From Lysobacterales bacterium (GTDB lineage: Bacteria; Pseudomonadota; Gammaproteobacteria; Xanthomonadales; Rhodanobacteraceae), in the NCBI GenBank assembly GCA_017305135.1, contig JAFKNA010000005.1:248001-312000 (forward strand): DNA of 64,000 nt, given 5' to 3'. A model generated the notes under the pieces. That model was not told where the DNA came from, made no database searches, and saw only the letters and a list, made by a program, of their open reading frames with translations. Shown here in pieces: positions 25,703 through 35,074 of the stretch. The translations under genes and the position numbers were made by a program. Within the stretch, counting starts at the first letter, position 1. The number at the start of each line of letters is the position of its first letter.

Positions 25703-26794
25703 TCAGGCATGCCGGCGGAAGTAGGCCCAGGCGCCGCTCGCCAGCAGCAGCGGCGGGATCAGGTTGGCGATGGCCGGATGCACGCCGTACACGGCGCCGA
25801 AGTTGACCATCGCGCGCTGCAGGAAGTAGAAGCCGAGCGCGCCGACGATGCCGATGAACAGGCGCTTGGACAGGCCGCCGCTGCGCAGCGCGCCGAAGGC
25901 GAACGGCACCGCCGAGAAGGCCAGCACCAGCACGTCGAGGGGATAGAAGACCCGCTCCCACCAGGCGCGTCGGAACACCCCCGCGTCCTGCTGGTTGCGC
26001 TCCAGCCAGCGGACGTTGCGGCCGAGTTCCGCCAGTCCCATGTACTGCGGCCGCACGATGCTGCCGGCGAGGAGTCCCGGATCGAGGCTGGATTGCCAGT
26101 GCTGGCTGGCTTCCTCGTGCGTCGTTGCCGAATGCTCGCCGAATTCGGTGCGGCGTACCTCGCGCAACGTCCAGGCGCCCTCCGCATGGCGCGCCTCGGC
26201 GGCGATCGACAGCGCGGTCAGGCGTCCGTCGGCCGCGAACTCGAAGACGCGCACGCCGAAGAGGTCGACCTCGCCCGCCCCCGCCGCGCGCGCACGCCGC
26301 GCGCCGATCACGTTTTCGCCGTCGCGCGCCCAGAGCGTGCCGCCCTTGGCGAGCGCCACGTCGCTGGACTTCGCCGACAGCAGCAGCGCCTGCGCGCGGC
26401 GGTCGCCCACCGGCGCCAGGGTCTCGCCGAGCACCACCACGGCCAGCGTGAGGACCGCGAGGCCGAGCGCCACGGAAGCCGAGATGCGCAACTTCGACAG
26501 CCCCGCGGCGCGGAGCGCGGTCAGCTCGCCGCTGTTGGCGAGGCCGCCGAGGCCAAGCAGGCTGCCGATCAGCGCCGCGTAGCCGAACATCTCGTAGACG
26601 CGGCGCGGCACCGTCATCAGCACATAGACCGCGGCCTTGACCAGCGTGTATTGCCCCTCGCCGATGTCGTCGAGCTCGGACACGAAGACGCGGAACGCAT
26701 CGAGGCTGACGAGGACCGCCCAGGTCAGCAGCACCGCGCCGAGCACCGCCATGGCGACGAGGCGGTCGACGCGCTTGACGTACGGCCGCCTCAT
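25703..26794 (-). CDS. lptG: LPS export ABC permease LptG
   Basis: LptG forms, with LptF and the ATPase LptB, the inner-membrane motor that pulls lipopolysaccharide out toward LptC/A/D. The 363-residue product has two N-terminal membrane helices (LVAMAVLGAVLLTWAVLVSL; TLVKAAVYVLMTVPRRVYEMFGYAALIGSLLGLGGLA), a periplasmic beta-jellyroll region (about 130-270) and three C-terminal helices ending in NLIPPLLLASGAWAYFRR. The coupling-helix sequence NSGELTALRAAGLSKLRI matches the family (SELxxxRAxGxS). The start overlaps the lptF stop as ATGA (26791-26794), so the two are translationally coupled. Confidence 0.94.
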   Translation of the reverse strand: MRRPYVKRVDRLVAMAVLGAVLLTWAVLVSLDAFRVFVSELDDIGEGQYTLVKAAVYVLMTVPRRVYEMFGYAALIGSLLGLGGLANSGELTALRAAGLSKLRISASVALGLAVLTLAVVVLGETLAPVGDRRAQALLLSAKSSDVALAKGGTLWARDGENVIGARRARAAGAGEVDLFGVRVFEFAADGRLTALSIAAEARHAEGAWTLREVRRTEFGEHSATTHEEASQHWQSSLDPGLLAGSIVRPQYMGLAELGRNVRWLERNQQDAGVFRRAWWERVFYPLDVLVLAFSAVPFAFGALRSGGLSKRLFIGIVGALGFYFLQRAMVNFGAVYGVHPAIANLIPPLLLASGAWAYFRRHA

Positions 26795-27966
26795 GGCGCT
26801 GCCCGGACGCGGCGCGGACGCTTCAGGCGCTGCCCGCTCCAGATCAGCCATGCTGCGACCAGCGCCGCCCCGGCATGGATCCACCACAGGCCCGCCGCCG
26901 CCGGCAGCGTATCCTCGGCCAGCCACGAACGCCCGACCAGCAGCAGGTTGTAGTAGATGAGCCAGGCCAGCAGGGCGAGCAGCAGCCGTGCGTAGCGCGG
27001 CTCGCGCGGGCTCGACCGCGACATCGGGAACCCCAGCAGCACCAGCACCAGCGCGGACAACGGGCCGGCGATGCGCCACTGCAGTTCGGCGCGGTACAGC
27101 GGATCATCGCCGCCGCGGAGCAGGACGGCCGTCGGCGCGGCACGTTTCAGGGCCGCCTCGCTGTCGTCGCTGATGCTGTCCGGCAACCGGATGTCATTGC
27201 GCGCGAAGCGCATCAGGCGGAAATCATCCTCGCCGAGCTTGCCCTCGACGCGGAAGCCGTCTTCCAGCGCCATGTAGCGGCCGACGCCGTCGGCGTCGTG
27301 ATAGAGGAAGCCACTGGCGGCGGTGATGACGTCGATGCGCGCCGGCTCGCCCTCGCGCTCGTTGCGCTCGGATTCGATGAACATGCGCTTGAAGCGCGTG
27401 CCGTCGTCGGACATCTCGCCGACGTAGATGACGCCGTCGCGACCCGGCAGGCCAACGAAGCGGCCCGGCTCCAGCCCGGCCACCACCAGCGAACGGCTCG
27501 CCTCCTGCAGCAGCCGCTGCGCCTTGCGGTCGGCGGCGGGACCGAGCCAGAACGAGACCACCGCCAGCAGTGTGCAGGCGATGAGGGCGAACAGGGCCAG
27601 CGGCCGCAGCAGCCCGCCGGCGTCGACGCCGGCCGACTGCAGGACCGCCATCTCGCTGTCGCGCCAGAGGCGCCCGTAGCCAAGCAGCACGCCAAGCAGC
27701 GCCGACAGCGGCAGGAGGATGGGCAGCGAGCTCAGCGTGCGCAGGCCGAGCAGGGTGAACAGGAGGTCGGCCGGCACGCGCCCGCGCGCCACCTTCGACA
27801 ACAGGTCCGCCACCGCCCCGCCCAGCAGGACCAGCAGCAGGATCACCGTCGCGGCGATGAAACCGGTGGCGACCTCGCGCAGCAGGTAACGGTCGATCAG
27901 GCTTGGCGTGAGCGCCGCGAGCACGCGCCGGCCGCGTGGAGTTTGGCTTAGAATGGCAAGCTTCAT
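26791..27966 (-). CDS. lptF: LPS export ABC permease LptF
   Basis: Partner permease of LptG in the lipopolysaccharide export motor. The product (391 residues from this start) opens with LIDRYLLREVATGFIAATVILLLVLLGG, the usual LptF helix 1, and continues with SLPILLPLSALLGVLLGYGRLWRDSEMAVLQSAGVDAG, the coupling helix. A periplasmic beta domain (about 150-290) and three C-terminal helices follow (GPLSALVLVLLGFPM, RLLLALLAWLIYYNLLLVG, WWIHAGAALVAAWLIW). I use the ATG at 27966 (MKLAILSQTPRG), but no ribosome site stands out and the start is the least certain part. It is divergent from pepA, the standard arrangement in gammaproteobacteria. Confidence 0.93.
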   Translation of the reverse strand: MKLAILSQTPRGRRVLAALTPSLIDRYLLREVATGFIAATVILLLVLLGGAVADLLSKVARGRVPADLLFTLLGLRTLSSLPILLPLSALLGVLLGYGRLWRDSEMAVLQSAGVDAGGLLRPLALFALIACTLLAVVSFWLGPAADRKAQRLLQEASRSLVVAGLEPGRFVGLPGRDGVIYVGEMSDDGTRFKRMFIESERNEREGEPARIDVITAASGFLYHDADGVGRYMALEDGFRVEGKLGEDDFRLMRFARNDIRLPDSISDDSEAALKRAAPTAVLLRGGDDPLYRAELQWRIAGPLSALVLVLLGFPMSRSSPREPRYARLLLALLAWLIYYNLLLVGRSWLAEDTLPAAAGLWWIHAGAALVAAWLIWSGQRLKRPRRVRAAP

Positions 27967-28062
27967 GCGCGCTGGTGGATTGCGATCGGGAATCTGAGGA
28001 TTCCGCTCGCAGGCGAAGAGAGCCGGGCGCATGCGCGGGGCGCCGCGGCCGGGAATCCGGCC

Positions 28063-28093
28063 AGTTTAACCGCAGCGCGGGCACCGGTTGCAG
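28063..28093 (-). promoter_or_regulatory. possible lptF promoter
   Basis: On the minus strand CTGCAA (28093-28088) and TAAACT (28068-28063) resemble -35 and -10 boxes, about 19 bases apart, which is slightly long. They lie about 100 bases upstream of the lptF start. Weak evidence. Confidence 0.25.
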
Positions 28094-28155
28094 GCGCAGC
28101 CGCCCCGCAGGCCCTCCCGCCCGCACAGCCCCTTTCCGCCACCCTGGATTGCCCC

Positions 28156-29655
28156 ATGACGCTCAGCTTCTCGACCACCGCCGACGCCCCGGAAACCATC
28201 GCCACGCCCTGCCTCGTCGTGGGCCTGTTCGAAGGCGGCCGCCTCGGGGCCGCCGCGGAGCGGGTGGACTCGGCGTCGGGCGGCGCGCTGTCGCGCCTGC
28301 GCGAAAGCGGCGACGCGACCGGCAAGCCCGGCAGCAGCACGCTGCTGTTCTCACTGCCGGGCATCGCCGCCGAGCGCGTGCTGGCGGTCGGACTTGGGGA
28401 GCCGGCGAAATTCGATACGGCCGCCTTCCACCGCGCCGTCAACGAGAGCGCGAAGGCGCTCGGCAAGCTGCCGATCGACAGCGCGGCCTCGTTCCTGACG
28501 ATGCTGGAGGTGCCCGGGCGCGACGCGGCCTGGAAGCTGCGCACCGCCGCGCTCGCCGCCGACCAGCACGCCTACCGCTATACCGCGACCTTCAAGCCCA
28601 AGGCCAAGGACGCCCCGAAGAAGCCCGAACTCGGCGCGATCGCCTTTGCCGTGCCGCAGGCGGACGAGGCCTGCGCGCGCTCGCTCGATGAGGCCAGGGC
28701 CATGGCGAGCGGCGTGCGCTTCGCGCGCGAGCTCGGCAACCTGCCGCCCAACATCTGCAACCCGGCCTGGATCGCGGCGCAGGCGAAGGATATCGCCGCG
28801 AAGCATGCGGGCGTGGATCTCGACGTGCTCGAGCGCGAGGACATGGAAAAGCTCGGCATGGGCTCCCTGCTCGGCGTCGCCAGCGGCTCGGCCAATCCGC
28901 CGAAGCTGGTCGTGCTGCGCTGGAACGGTGGCGGCGAGGCGCGCCCCTACGCCTTGGTCGGCAAGGGCATCACCTTCGACAGCGGCGGCCTCTCCATCAA
29001 GCCCGGCGCCGGCATGGAAGAGATGAAGTTCGACATGTGCGGGGCCGCCGGCGTGCTGGGCGCGTTCCTGGCCGCGGTGGAGCTGAAGCTGGCCCTGAAC
29101 CTGGTGTGCGTGGTGCCGGCGGTGGAGAACATGCCGGACGGCAACTCCTACCGCCCGAGCGACATCCTGACCAGCCTCTCCGGCCTCACCATCGAGGTGC
29201 TGAACACCGATGCCGAGGGCCGCCTGATCCTCTGCGACGCCCTGACGTACACGGCGCAGACCTTCGATCCGGAAGTCATCATCGACGCGGCGACGCTCAC
29301 CGGCGCCTGTGTCGTCGCGCTCGGCAAGCACGCCTCCGGCCTGATGACCAGGGATGAAGAACTCGCCGCCGAGCTGCTGGCGGCCGGCGAAGCGACGCAT
29401 GACCGCGCCTGGCGCCTGCCGCTCTGGGACGAATACCAGAGCCAGCTTGAATCGGGCTTCGCCGACGTTGCCAACATCGGCGGCAAATACGCCGGCGCGA
29501 TCACCGCCGGCTGCTTCCTCGCCCGCTTCACCAATGGCCGGCGCTGGGCGCACCTGGACATCGCCGGCACCGCCTGGGACGAGGGCCGCAAGGGCCTCGC
29601 CACCGGCCGCCCGGTGCGCCTGCTCACCCAGTACCTGATCGATCGCTCGACGTGA
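28156..29655 (+). CDS. pepA: leucyl aminopeptidase (M17)
   Basis: PepA is a hexameric two-metal aminopeptidase; in E. coli it also binds DNA at cer and carAB. The 499-residue product has the usual length. The C-terminal catalytic domain holds the metal ligands in GKGITFDSGGLSIKPG, MKFDMCGAAGVLG and NTDAEGRLILCDALTY (the M17 signature). The N-terminal domain is typical but variable. It starts a plus-strand group: pepA, a small membrane protein (overlapping as GTGA), holC, and then, after a repeat, two more genes ending in valS. The order pepA-holC-valS is conserved across gammaproteobacteria. Confidence 0.96.
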   Translation: MTLSFSTTADAPETIATPCLVVGLFEGGRLGAAAERVDSASGGALSRLRESGDATGKPGSSTLLFSLPGIAAERVLAVGLGEPAKFDTAAFHRAVNESAKALGKLPIDSAASFLTMLEVPGRDAAWKLRTAALAADQHAYRYTATFKPKAKDAPKKPELGAIAFAVPQADEACARSLDEARAMASGVRFARELGNLPPNICNPAWIAAQAKDIAAKHAGVDLDVLEREDMEKLGMGSLLGVASGSANPPKLVVLRWNGGGEARPYALVGKGITFDSGGLSIKPGAGMEEMKFDMCGAAGVLGAFLAAVELKLALNLVCVVPAVENMPDGNSYRPSDILTSLSGLTIEVLNTDAEGRLILCDALTYTAQTFDPEVIIDAATLTGACVVALGKHASGLMTRDEELAAELLAAGEATHDRAWRLPLWDEYQSQLESGFADVANIGGKYAGAITAGCFLARFTNGRRWAHLDIAGTAWDEGRKGLATGRPVRLLTQYLIDRST

Positions 29656-30107
29656 GCCCGGCCGACGACCCGCTGCAGCGCCGCAAGACGCAGGCGATCG
29701 CGGCCGTGTTCGGCATCCACCTCGTGTTTGGCGCGGTGCTGGTGATGCTGCACCCGGACCTGGCGAGCAACCAGGAAGCCATGCAGCAGGCCATGGTGTC
29801 GGTGCGCTCCAGCGGCGTCAGCTACCTCTATCAGATCGCCGTGCTGGTGGCCTGCTTCGTGTGGCTGGGCTGCGACTCGCGCCAACTGGACATCCGCCGG
29901 CCCTGGTGGCTGAACCTCGGCGTCATCTTCCTGACCTCGGTGTTCGTGCCCTACTACCTCTACAAGACGCGCCCGGCGGGCCAACGCGGTGCGGCGATCA
30001 TGGCCTTCCTCGGCATCCTCTTCGGCAGCTTCGTCGCCATGAGCGCCGGCATGTTCCTCGGCCTCGCCATCCACGGCGGCCCGCCGTCGGCCGGCGCGGG
30101 AATCTGA
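29652..30107 (+). CDS. small four-helix membrane protein of unknown function
   Basis: A 151-residue protein that I do not recognise. Four hydrophobic segments are visible: AIAAVFGIHLVFGAVLVML, YLYQIAVLVACFVWLGC, WWLNLGVIFLTSVFVPYYLY and AAIMAFLGILFGSFVAMSAGMFLGLAI. A short motif RPWWLNLGVIF..VPYYLYKTR recalls small inner-membrane proteins of Xanthomonads. It starts at a GTG that overlaps the pepA stop (GTGA, 29652-29655) and ends 4 bases before holC, so it is probably translated together with both. Codon use matches its neighbours. The role is unknown. Confidence 0.75.
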   Translation: MSPADDPLQRRKTQAIAAVFGIHLVFGAVLVMLHPDLASNQEAMQQAMVSVRSSGVSYLYQIAVLVACFVWLGCDSRQLDIRRPWWLNLGVIFLTSVFVPYYLYKTRPAGQRGAAIMAFLGILFGSFVAMSAGMFLGLAIHGGPPSAGAGI

Positions 30108-30111
30108 CGCG

Positions 30112-30534
30112 ATGGCGCGTGCCGATTTCTACCTGATCGACAAGCCGCGCTTCCGCGCCGATCCCCTGCTGCTCGTGTGCGAACTCGTCCGGCGCGCCTT
30201 CGCCGCCGAACAGCCGACGCTGGTGCTCGCCCGCAGCATCGGGCAGGCGGAGGAGCTCGATGCCAAGCTCTGGGAATTCGACGAGGCCGCCTTCATCCCG
30301 CACCAGATCGCCGGCGACGAGGACGATGCCGTCACCGCCGTGCTGATCGTTCCGCCCGGCACCGGAACGGCCGATCGTCCGCTGGTGATCAACCTGCGCG
30401 ACGAATGCGCGCCAGGCCTGTTCGAGCGCGTGCTGGAAGTGGTGCCCGCCGACGAGGCCCAGCGCGCCGGCTCGCGCGAGCGCTGGAAGACCTACAAACA
30501 GGCCGGCTTCGAGCTGCGCAAGTTCGACATGTGA
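30112..30534 (+). CDS. holC: DNA polymerase III chi subunit
   Basis: HolC (chi) is the clamp-loader accessory subunit that contacts SSB and pairs with psi (HolD). The 140-residue product has the family landmarks FYLIDKPRFRADPLLLVCELVRRAFA, LDAKLWEFDEAAFIPHQI, PLVINLRDECAPGLFERVLEVV and the C-terminal RERWKTYKQAGFELRKFDM. Length fits E. coli HolC (147). A candidate holD partner lies in the same window at 35075-35542, on the other strand. It is followed by a 220-base gap with a GGTCGG-type palindrome. Confidence 0.94.
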   Translation: MARADFYLIDKPRFRADPLLLVCELVRRAFAAEQPTLVLARSIGQAEELDAKLWEFDEAAFIPHQIAGDEDDAVTAVLIVPPGTGTADRPLVINLRDECAPGLFERVLEVVPADEAQRAGSRERWKTYKQAGFELRKFDM

Positions 30535-30617
30535 CCAGGCCACGCCCGGCCGACCATCACGAGGGTCCCGGCCATGATGACAGCACCTTCGCTCCTGGCG
30601 AGCGGCGCGTCGGCCGC

Positions 30618-30663
30618 GTAGGGCCGACCTGCGGGTAGCGCACGCCATGCAGGTCGGGGCTAC
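30618..30663. repeat. GTAG-headed palindrome with GGTCGG-type arms
   Basis: The left arm GTAGGGCCGACCTGC and right arm GCAGGTCGGGGCTAC are almost perfectly complementary, with a 16-base loop. It lies downstream of holC, where it could act as a transcript-end hairpin. Related sequences occur at 45605-45695 and 63371-63424. Confidence 0.65.
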
Positions 30664-30756
30664 GTCCTCGACGGCGCAGCGCAGATGATCGGCTTCACGG
30701 TGGATTAACCGCTCCCGCTGCAGCGTACCAGGTGAGCCGACCGTATCGGAGCACCC

Positions 30757-31260
30757 ATGAAAGTCGCGACCCAAGCCCACGCCGACCTGCGCAAGCTCGC
30801 CGAGCTGATCGACGGCATCGACATCGCCATGCTGACCACCCATGCGGCCGATGGCTCGATGGTGAGCCGCCCACTGCAGACGCTGGAGTTCGACGCCGGC
30901 GGCGAGCTGGTGTTCTTCACCGCCGCCGACAGCCACAAGGTCGCCGAGCTCACCGAGAACCCCGACGTCAACCTCGCCTTTGCCGATCCCGGCAAGCAGC
31001 GCTTCGTTTCGGTGCGCGGCAGCGTGCGCCTCGACCGCGACCGCGAGACCATCGACCGGCTGTGGAGCTTCGCGCAGAAGGTGTTCTTCCCGGCCGGCAA
31101 GGACGATCCGCAGCTGATGGTGCTGCGCGTGCGGGTGCGCGACGCGGCGTGGTGGGACGCGGCCGACAATTTCGTCGCGCGCGCGATCGACTTCGCGCAG
31201 GGCCTGATGAGCGACGAGCCCTCGGATCTTGGCGAGCACGGGCACCTGCAGGGCCGTTGA
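30757..31260 (+). CDS. pyridoxamine 5'-phosphate oxidase-fold (general stress) protein
   Basis: A 167-residue protein of the split-barrel flavin-binding family often named general stress protein 26. Typical features are KLAELIDGIDIAMLTTHAADGSMVSRPLQTLEF, ELVFFTAADSHKVAELTENPDVNLAFADP and the later FVSVRGSVRLDRDRETIDRLWS. Members bind FMN, FAD or F420; the substrate is not predictable. The lack of the PdxH substrate residues and its short length argue against a true PdxH. It sits alone between two repeat-bearing gaps, inside the otherwise conserved holC-valS interval, so it is an insertion relative to E. coli. Confidence 0.85.
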   Translation: MKVATQAHADLRKLAELIDGIDIAMLTTHAADGSMVSRPLQTLEFDAGGELVFFTAADSHKVAELTENPDVNLAFADPGKQRFVSVRGSVRLDRDRETIDRLWSFAQKVFFPAGKDDPQLMVLRVRVRDAAWWDAADNFVARAIDFAQGLMSDEPSDLGEHGHLQGR

Positions 31261-31267
31261 TACCATT

Positions 31268-31346
31268 GTGGGAGCCCACCCCGTGGGCGACCATGGCGTT
31301 CAAGCCGCCGCACCAGGACAAGGTCGCGCACAGGGTGCGCTCCTAC
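31268..31346. repeat. inverted pair of REP-like palindromes upstream of valS
   Basis: The unit at 31268-31292 has a GTGGGAGC head and GCCCAC/GTGGGC arms. The unit at 31322-31346 is inverted with GCGCAC/GTGCGC arms and GCTCCTAC end. Two opposed units with a short spacer form a REP doublet. Confidence 0.75.
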
Positions 31347-31400
31347 GATTTGGAGACACCTTCCGGATCCTGCAGGCGCGACATCGCACCGCGCCCTCGT

Positions 31401-31429
31401 TTCGGGCGTGGTGCGCGAGCGGCTAAAAT
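31401..31429 (+). promoter_or_regulatory. possible valS promoter
   Basis: The AT-rich hexamer TAAAAT (31424-31429) in GGCTAAAATGCGC looks like a -10 box, 42 bases before the valS start. The segment 17 bases upstream (TTCGGG) is a poor -35. The -10 assignment is moderately supported by contrast with the GC-rich surroundings. Confidence 0.35.
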
Positions 31430-31470
31430 GCGCGGTTTCCCTCCAAGGACCGCCACCCGGCGGCGCGCGC

Positions 31471-34287
31471 ATGCCCATGGACAAGAGTTTCGAGCCCGGC
31501 CAGATCGAGTCGAAGTGGTATGCGCGCTGGGAGGCCGGGGGCGTGTTCCAGCCCGGTGGCGAGGGCGAGCCCTACTGCATCCTGCTGCCGCCGCCGAACG
31601 TCACCGGCACGCTGCACATGGGCCATGCGTTCCAGCAGACCGTGATGGACATGCTGGTCCGCTACCAGCGCATGCGCGGCCGCCGCACGCTGTGGCAGGG
31701 CGGCACCGACCACGCGGGGATCGCCACGCAGAAGATCGTCGAGAACCGGCTGGCCGCGACCGGCCAGTCGCGCCACGACCTCGGCCGCGCCGCCTTCATC
31801 GAGCGCGTGTGGCAGTGGAAGGAGGAATCGGGCTCGACCATCACCCGCCAGATGCGCCGCCTCGGCGCCTCGCTCGACTGGTCGCGCGAACGCTTCACCA
31901 TGGATGCGGGCCTCTCCGCCGCGGTGCGGCGGGTCTTCGTCCGCTGGTACCGCGATGGGCTGATCTACCGCGGCAAGCGCCTGGTGCACTGGGATCCGGT
32001 GCTGATGACGGCGGTCTCCGACCTCGAGGTCAACAACGAGGAGAAGAAGGGGTCCCTGTGGTCGATCCGCTACCCGGCCAGTGACGGCGGCCCGGGCCTG
32101 GTGGTGGCCACCACGCGCCCGGAAACCATGCTGGGCGACGTCGCCGTCGCCGTGCACCCGGACGACGAGCGTTACCGGGCGCTGATCGGCAAGACGCTGA
32201 CGTTGCCGCTGAGTGGGCGCGAGATCCCGGTCATCGCCGACGAATACGTCGAGCGCGAATTCGGCACCGGCTGCGTCAAGATCACGCCGGCGCATGATTT
32301 CAACGACTGGCAGATCGGCGCACGCCACGGCCTCGAGCCGCGCGTCATCTTCACGCTGGACGCGAAGGTCAACGACGAAGCGCCGGAGAAGTACCGCGGC
32401 CTCGACCGCTTCGCCGCGCGCAAGGCGGTGCTGGCGGACCTCGAAGCCGCCGGGCTCCTCGTCGAGACGAAGGAACATACGTTGCAGGTGCCGATCAGCC
32501 AGCGCTCGGACGCGGTGATCGAGCCGATGCTGACCGACCAGTGGTTCCTCGACCTCACCCGCGACACGCTGCTCGACGGTCGCCCGGGCGGCCGTAAGGC
32601 GATTACCGAGCCGGCCCTTGCCGCGGTCGCCGACGGCGCGATCCGCTTCGTGCCGGAGAACTGGTCGACCACCTACCGCCAGTGGCTGGAGAACATCCAG
32701 GACTGGTGCGTCAGCCGCCAGCTCTGGTGGGGCCACCAGATCCCAGCCTGGTACGACGAGGAAGGCAACATCTTCGTCGGCGAGGACGAGGCCGATGCGC
32801 TCGCCCACGCCCACGTGGCGCCGGTCGGCACGCTACGCCAGGACGAAGACGTGCTCGACACCTGGTTCAGCTCGGCGCTGTGGCCGTTCTCGACCCTCGG
32901 CTGGCCCGGCGACACGCCCGATCGCGCCGCCGAGTGGGCCGAATTCCAGGCCTTCCTGCCGACCGACGTGCTGGTCACGGGCTTCGACATCATCTTCTTC
33001 TGGGTCGCCCGCATGGTGATGGCGACGCAGTACTTCACCGGCCAGGTGCCCTTCCGCGAGGTCTACATCAACGCGATCGTGCGCGATGCGGAAGGGCAGA
33101 AGATGTCCAAGTCCAAGGGCAACACGATCGACCCGCTGGACGTCATCGACGGCATCGACCTCGAGGCGCTGGTGGCGAAGTCCACCGCGTCGCTCCTCAT
33201 CCCGCAGGTGCGCGATAAGGTAGACAAGCGCCTGCGCAAGGACTACCCCAACGGCATCGCCCCGGTCGGCGCCGACGCGCTCCGCTTCACCTTCGCCGCG
33301 CTCGCCACCTACGGGCGCACCATCAACTTCGACCTGAAGCGCGCCGACGGCTACCGCAATTTCTGCAACAAGCTGTGGAACGCGGCCCGCTTCGTGCTGA
33401 TGAACACGCAGGGATTGGAGATTCGGGATTCGGGATTCGGGAAAGCACCCGCAACGGAGGCCGAGCGCTGGATCGTAAGCCGCCTGCATCACACGCTCGC
33501 CGGGGTCGAGGAGAACTTCGCGATCTACCGCTTCGACCTGGTCGCGCAGGCGCTCTACGAGTTCGTCTGGAACGAGTACTGCGACTGGTTCCTGGAACTC
33601 GCCAAGCCGGCGCTCCACGGCGACGATGCAGTCGCCGCCGAGTCGACCCGCCGCACCCTGCTGCTGGTGCTGGAAGCGGTACTGCGCGCGCTGCACCCGA
33701 TCATGCCCTTCATCACCGAGGAGATCGCCAGCGAGTTGCCGGCGATCGACGGCACTGGCAGTGGCAGCCTGGCGACCCGGAGCTGGCCGCGGCCGGCGGA
33801 TTTCCCCATGGACACGCAGGCCAGCAGCGAGGTCGAGTGGCTGAAGGACGTGCTCGGCCAGGTGCGCCGGATCCGCAGCGAAATGAACATCGCACCGGGC
33901 AAGGAAATCCCGCTCCTCTATGCGGCGGGCGACGCCAGCGATCGCGCGCGCCAGGAACGCTTCGCCGCCTCGATCGGCTTCCTCGCCCGCGCGGAAAGCC
34001 AGCGCTGGCTGGAGCCGGGCGAGGCGGAACCGGCCAGCGCGGCGGCGATCGTCGGCGGCCTCAGACTCCTGATCCCGCTCGCCGGTCTCATCGACCTTGA
34101 TGCCGAGCGGGCACGCCTTGGCCGCGAGATCGCGCGCCTGGAAGGCGAGTTGGAGAAGTCGGCAAAGAAGCTCGCCAACTTCGGCGACAGGACGCCGCCC
34201 GCGGTCGTCGAGCAGGAGCAGCAGCGCCAGGCGACGTTCTCGACAACGCTTTCAGGACTTCGCGAACAGCTCGAGCGCCTCGGCTAG
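31471..34287 (+). CDS. valS: valyl-tRNA synthetase
   Basis: ValS charges tRNA-Val and edits misactivated threonine. The 938-residue product has the HIGH-type motif HMGH (49-52, in [16 protein letters not shown]), the CP1 editing domain ([22 protein letters not shown]), KMSKS near 543 ([14 protein letters not shown]), the anticodon-binding domain, and a C-terminal coiled coil ([22 protein letters not shown]). An ATG at 31477 is an alternative start. Near residues 648-658 the sequence [10 protein letters not shown] is encoded by an in-frame GATTCGGGATT-type repeat (33412-33444). It lies where family members have a variable linker between the catalytic and anticodon domains, so the enzyme is probably functional. 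Confidence 0.96.
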   Translation: MPMDKSFEPGQIESKWYARWEAGGVFQPGGEGEPYCILLPPPNVTGTLHMGHAFQQTVMDMLVRYQRMRGRRTLWQGGTDHAGIATQKIVENRLAATGQSRHDLGRAAFIERVWQWKEESGSTITRQMRRLGASLDWSRERFTMDAGLSAAVRRVFVRWYRDGLIYRGKRLVHWDPVLMTAVSDLEVNNEEKKGSLWSIRYPASDGGPGLVVATTRPETMLGDVAVAVHPDDERYRALIGKTLTLPLSGREIPVIADEYVEREFGTGCVKITPAHDFNDWQIGARHGLEPRVIFTLDAKVNDEAPEKYRGLDRFAARKAVLADLEAAGLLVETKEHTLQVPISQRSDAVIEPMLTDQWFLDLTRDTLLDGRPGGRKAITEPALAAVADGAIRFVPENWSTTYRQWLENIQDWCVSRQLWWGHQIPAWYDEEGNIFVGEDEADALAHAHVAPVGTLRQDEDVLDTWFSSALWPFSTLGWPGDTPDRAAEWAEFQAFLPTDVLVTGFDIIFFWVARMVMATQYFTGQVPFREVYINAIVRDAEGQKMSKSKGNTIDPLDVIDGIDLEALVAKSTASLLIPQVRDKVDKRLRKDYPNGIAPVGADALRFTFAALATYGRTINFDLKRADGYRNFCNKLWNAARFVLMNTQGLEIRDSGFGKAPATEAERWIVSRLHHTLAGVEENFAIYRFDLVAQALYEFVWNEYCDWFLELAKPALHGDDAVAAESTRRTLLLVLEAVLRALHPIMPFITEEIASELPAIDGTGSGSLATRSWPRPADFPMDTQASSEVEWLKDVLGQVRRIRSEMNIAPGKEIPLLYAAGDASDRARQERFAASIGFLARAESQRWLEPGEAEPASAAAIVGGLRLLIPLAGLIDLDAERARLGREIARLEGELEKSAKKLANFGDRTPPAVVEQEQQRQATFSTTLSGLREQLERLG
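33412..33444 (+). repeat. GATTCGGGATT-type repeat inside valS
   Basis: The sequence GGATTGGAGATTCGGGATTC, followed by GGGATTCGGGAAAGC, matches the intergenic repeat at 44755-44906. It is read in frame as [10 protein letters not shown]. Confidence 0.75.
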
Positions 34288-34306
34288 GGAATCGGATCGA
34301 CTTCCG

Positions 34307-34470
34307 ACGTCATGGCCGCGAAAGCAGGCATCACTGCGCGCCTGCAACGCTTCCACCACGAAACCGATGACACGGCAGCCACTGTCGAGATGGAGTACTC
34401 GCTGCGCTCGCCCCTTCGGGCGTTCTGCGGGCTCGGGCCCTGTCCGGCTTTTCGCCGGGATGACGGCATT
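34307..34470. repeat. CCGCGAAAGC-ended repeat element downstream of valS
   Basis: The left end CGTCATGGCCGCGAAAGCAGG and right end TTTTCGCCGGGATGACGGC are inverted versions of each other. It is a diverged copy of the element at 60647-60783. It fills the gap between the convergent ends of valS and rimI. Confidence 0.65.
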
Positions 34471-34518
34471 ACATCGCCCTGTCAGCCCCCGACCCCCGAT
34501 CCCTGACCTGCCCCTGCA

Positions 34519-34986
34519 TCAAAGCAGCTCCATCGCCATCACCAGCGCATCCTCGCGGCCGCGCTGGGCGGGATAGTAGTTCGGGCGCCGGCCGACCTCG
34601 TTGAAACCGACCGACTCGTACAGCGCCACTGCGTGCGGGTTGCTGGGGCGCACCTCCAGGAACACCCGTTCGCTGCGCTGCCAGCGGGCCAGCTTCAGGA
34701 GATGCTCCAGGAGGCGCCGGCCGTGTCCGTGCCCCTGGGCGGCGGGCGCCACGCAGACATTCAGGATGTGCGCCTCGCGGGCGGCGCTGGACAGCACGCC
34801 GTGGCCGATGACCGCCTCGCCCTCCTGCAGCACCCAACAGTCGTAGCCGGCGCGCAGGCAGTCGAGGAATATCCCGCGGCTCCATGGGAACGCATAGGCG
34901 GCGGCCTCGTTGGCCACTACGGCATCGACGTGCCCGGGCAGCATGCGCTGGAGCCGGGGAGCATGCGTCTTGAGGATGGCGACCAC
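34519..34986 (-). CDS. rimI: ribosomal protein S18 alanine N-acetyltransferase RimI
   Basis: RimI is a GNAT enzyme that acetylates the N-terminal alanine of ribosomal protein S18. The product (about 155 residues) has the family substrate loop EAAAYAFPWSRGIF, the acetyl-CoA loop VAPAAQGHGHGRRLLEHLL and the diagnostic end ALYESVGFNEVGRRPNYYPAQRGREDALVMAM, close to E. coli RimI. The start is uncertain: the GTG at 34986 gives the usual N-terminal length, and an ATG at 34944 (MLPGHVDAVV) is possible but short. It follows holD by 88 bases on the same strand, as in E. coli, where holD-rimI form an operon. Confidence 0.93.
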   Translation of the reverse strand: MVAILKTHAPRLQRMLPGHVDAVVANEAAAYAFPWSRGIFLDCLRAGYDCWVLQEGEAVIGHGVLSSAAREAHILNVCVAPAAQGHGHGRRLLEHLLKLARWQRSERVFLEVRPSNPHAVALYESVGFNEVGRRPNYYPAQRGREDALVMAMELL

Positions 34987-35074
34987 GCGCAGACGTGCCG
35001 GACGAGGGACGTCTATGCTCGCGCCACCGCGCCTTGGCTGGCAAGCACGGCCGACGATGCCGGACGGGTGGCGT

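Noticed and set aside
30757..31260. Pyridoxine 5'-phosphate oxidase (PdxH)
   Set aside because: The protein is short, lacks PdxH substrate-binding blocks, and resembles general-stress split-barrel proteins instead.
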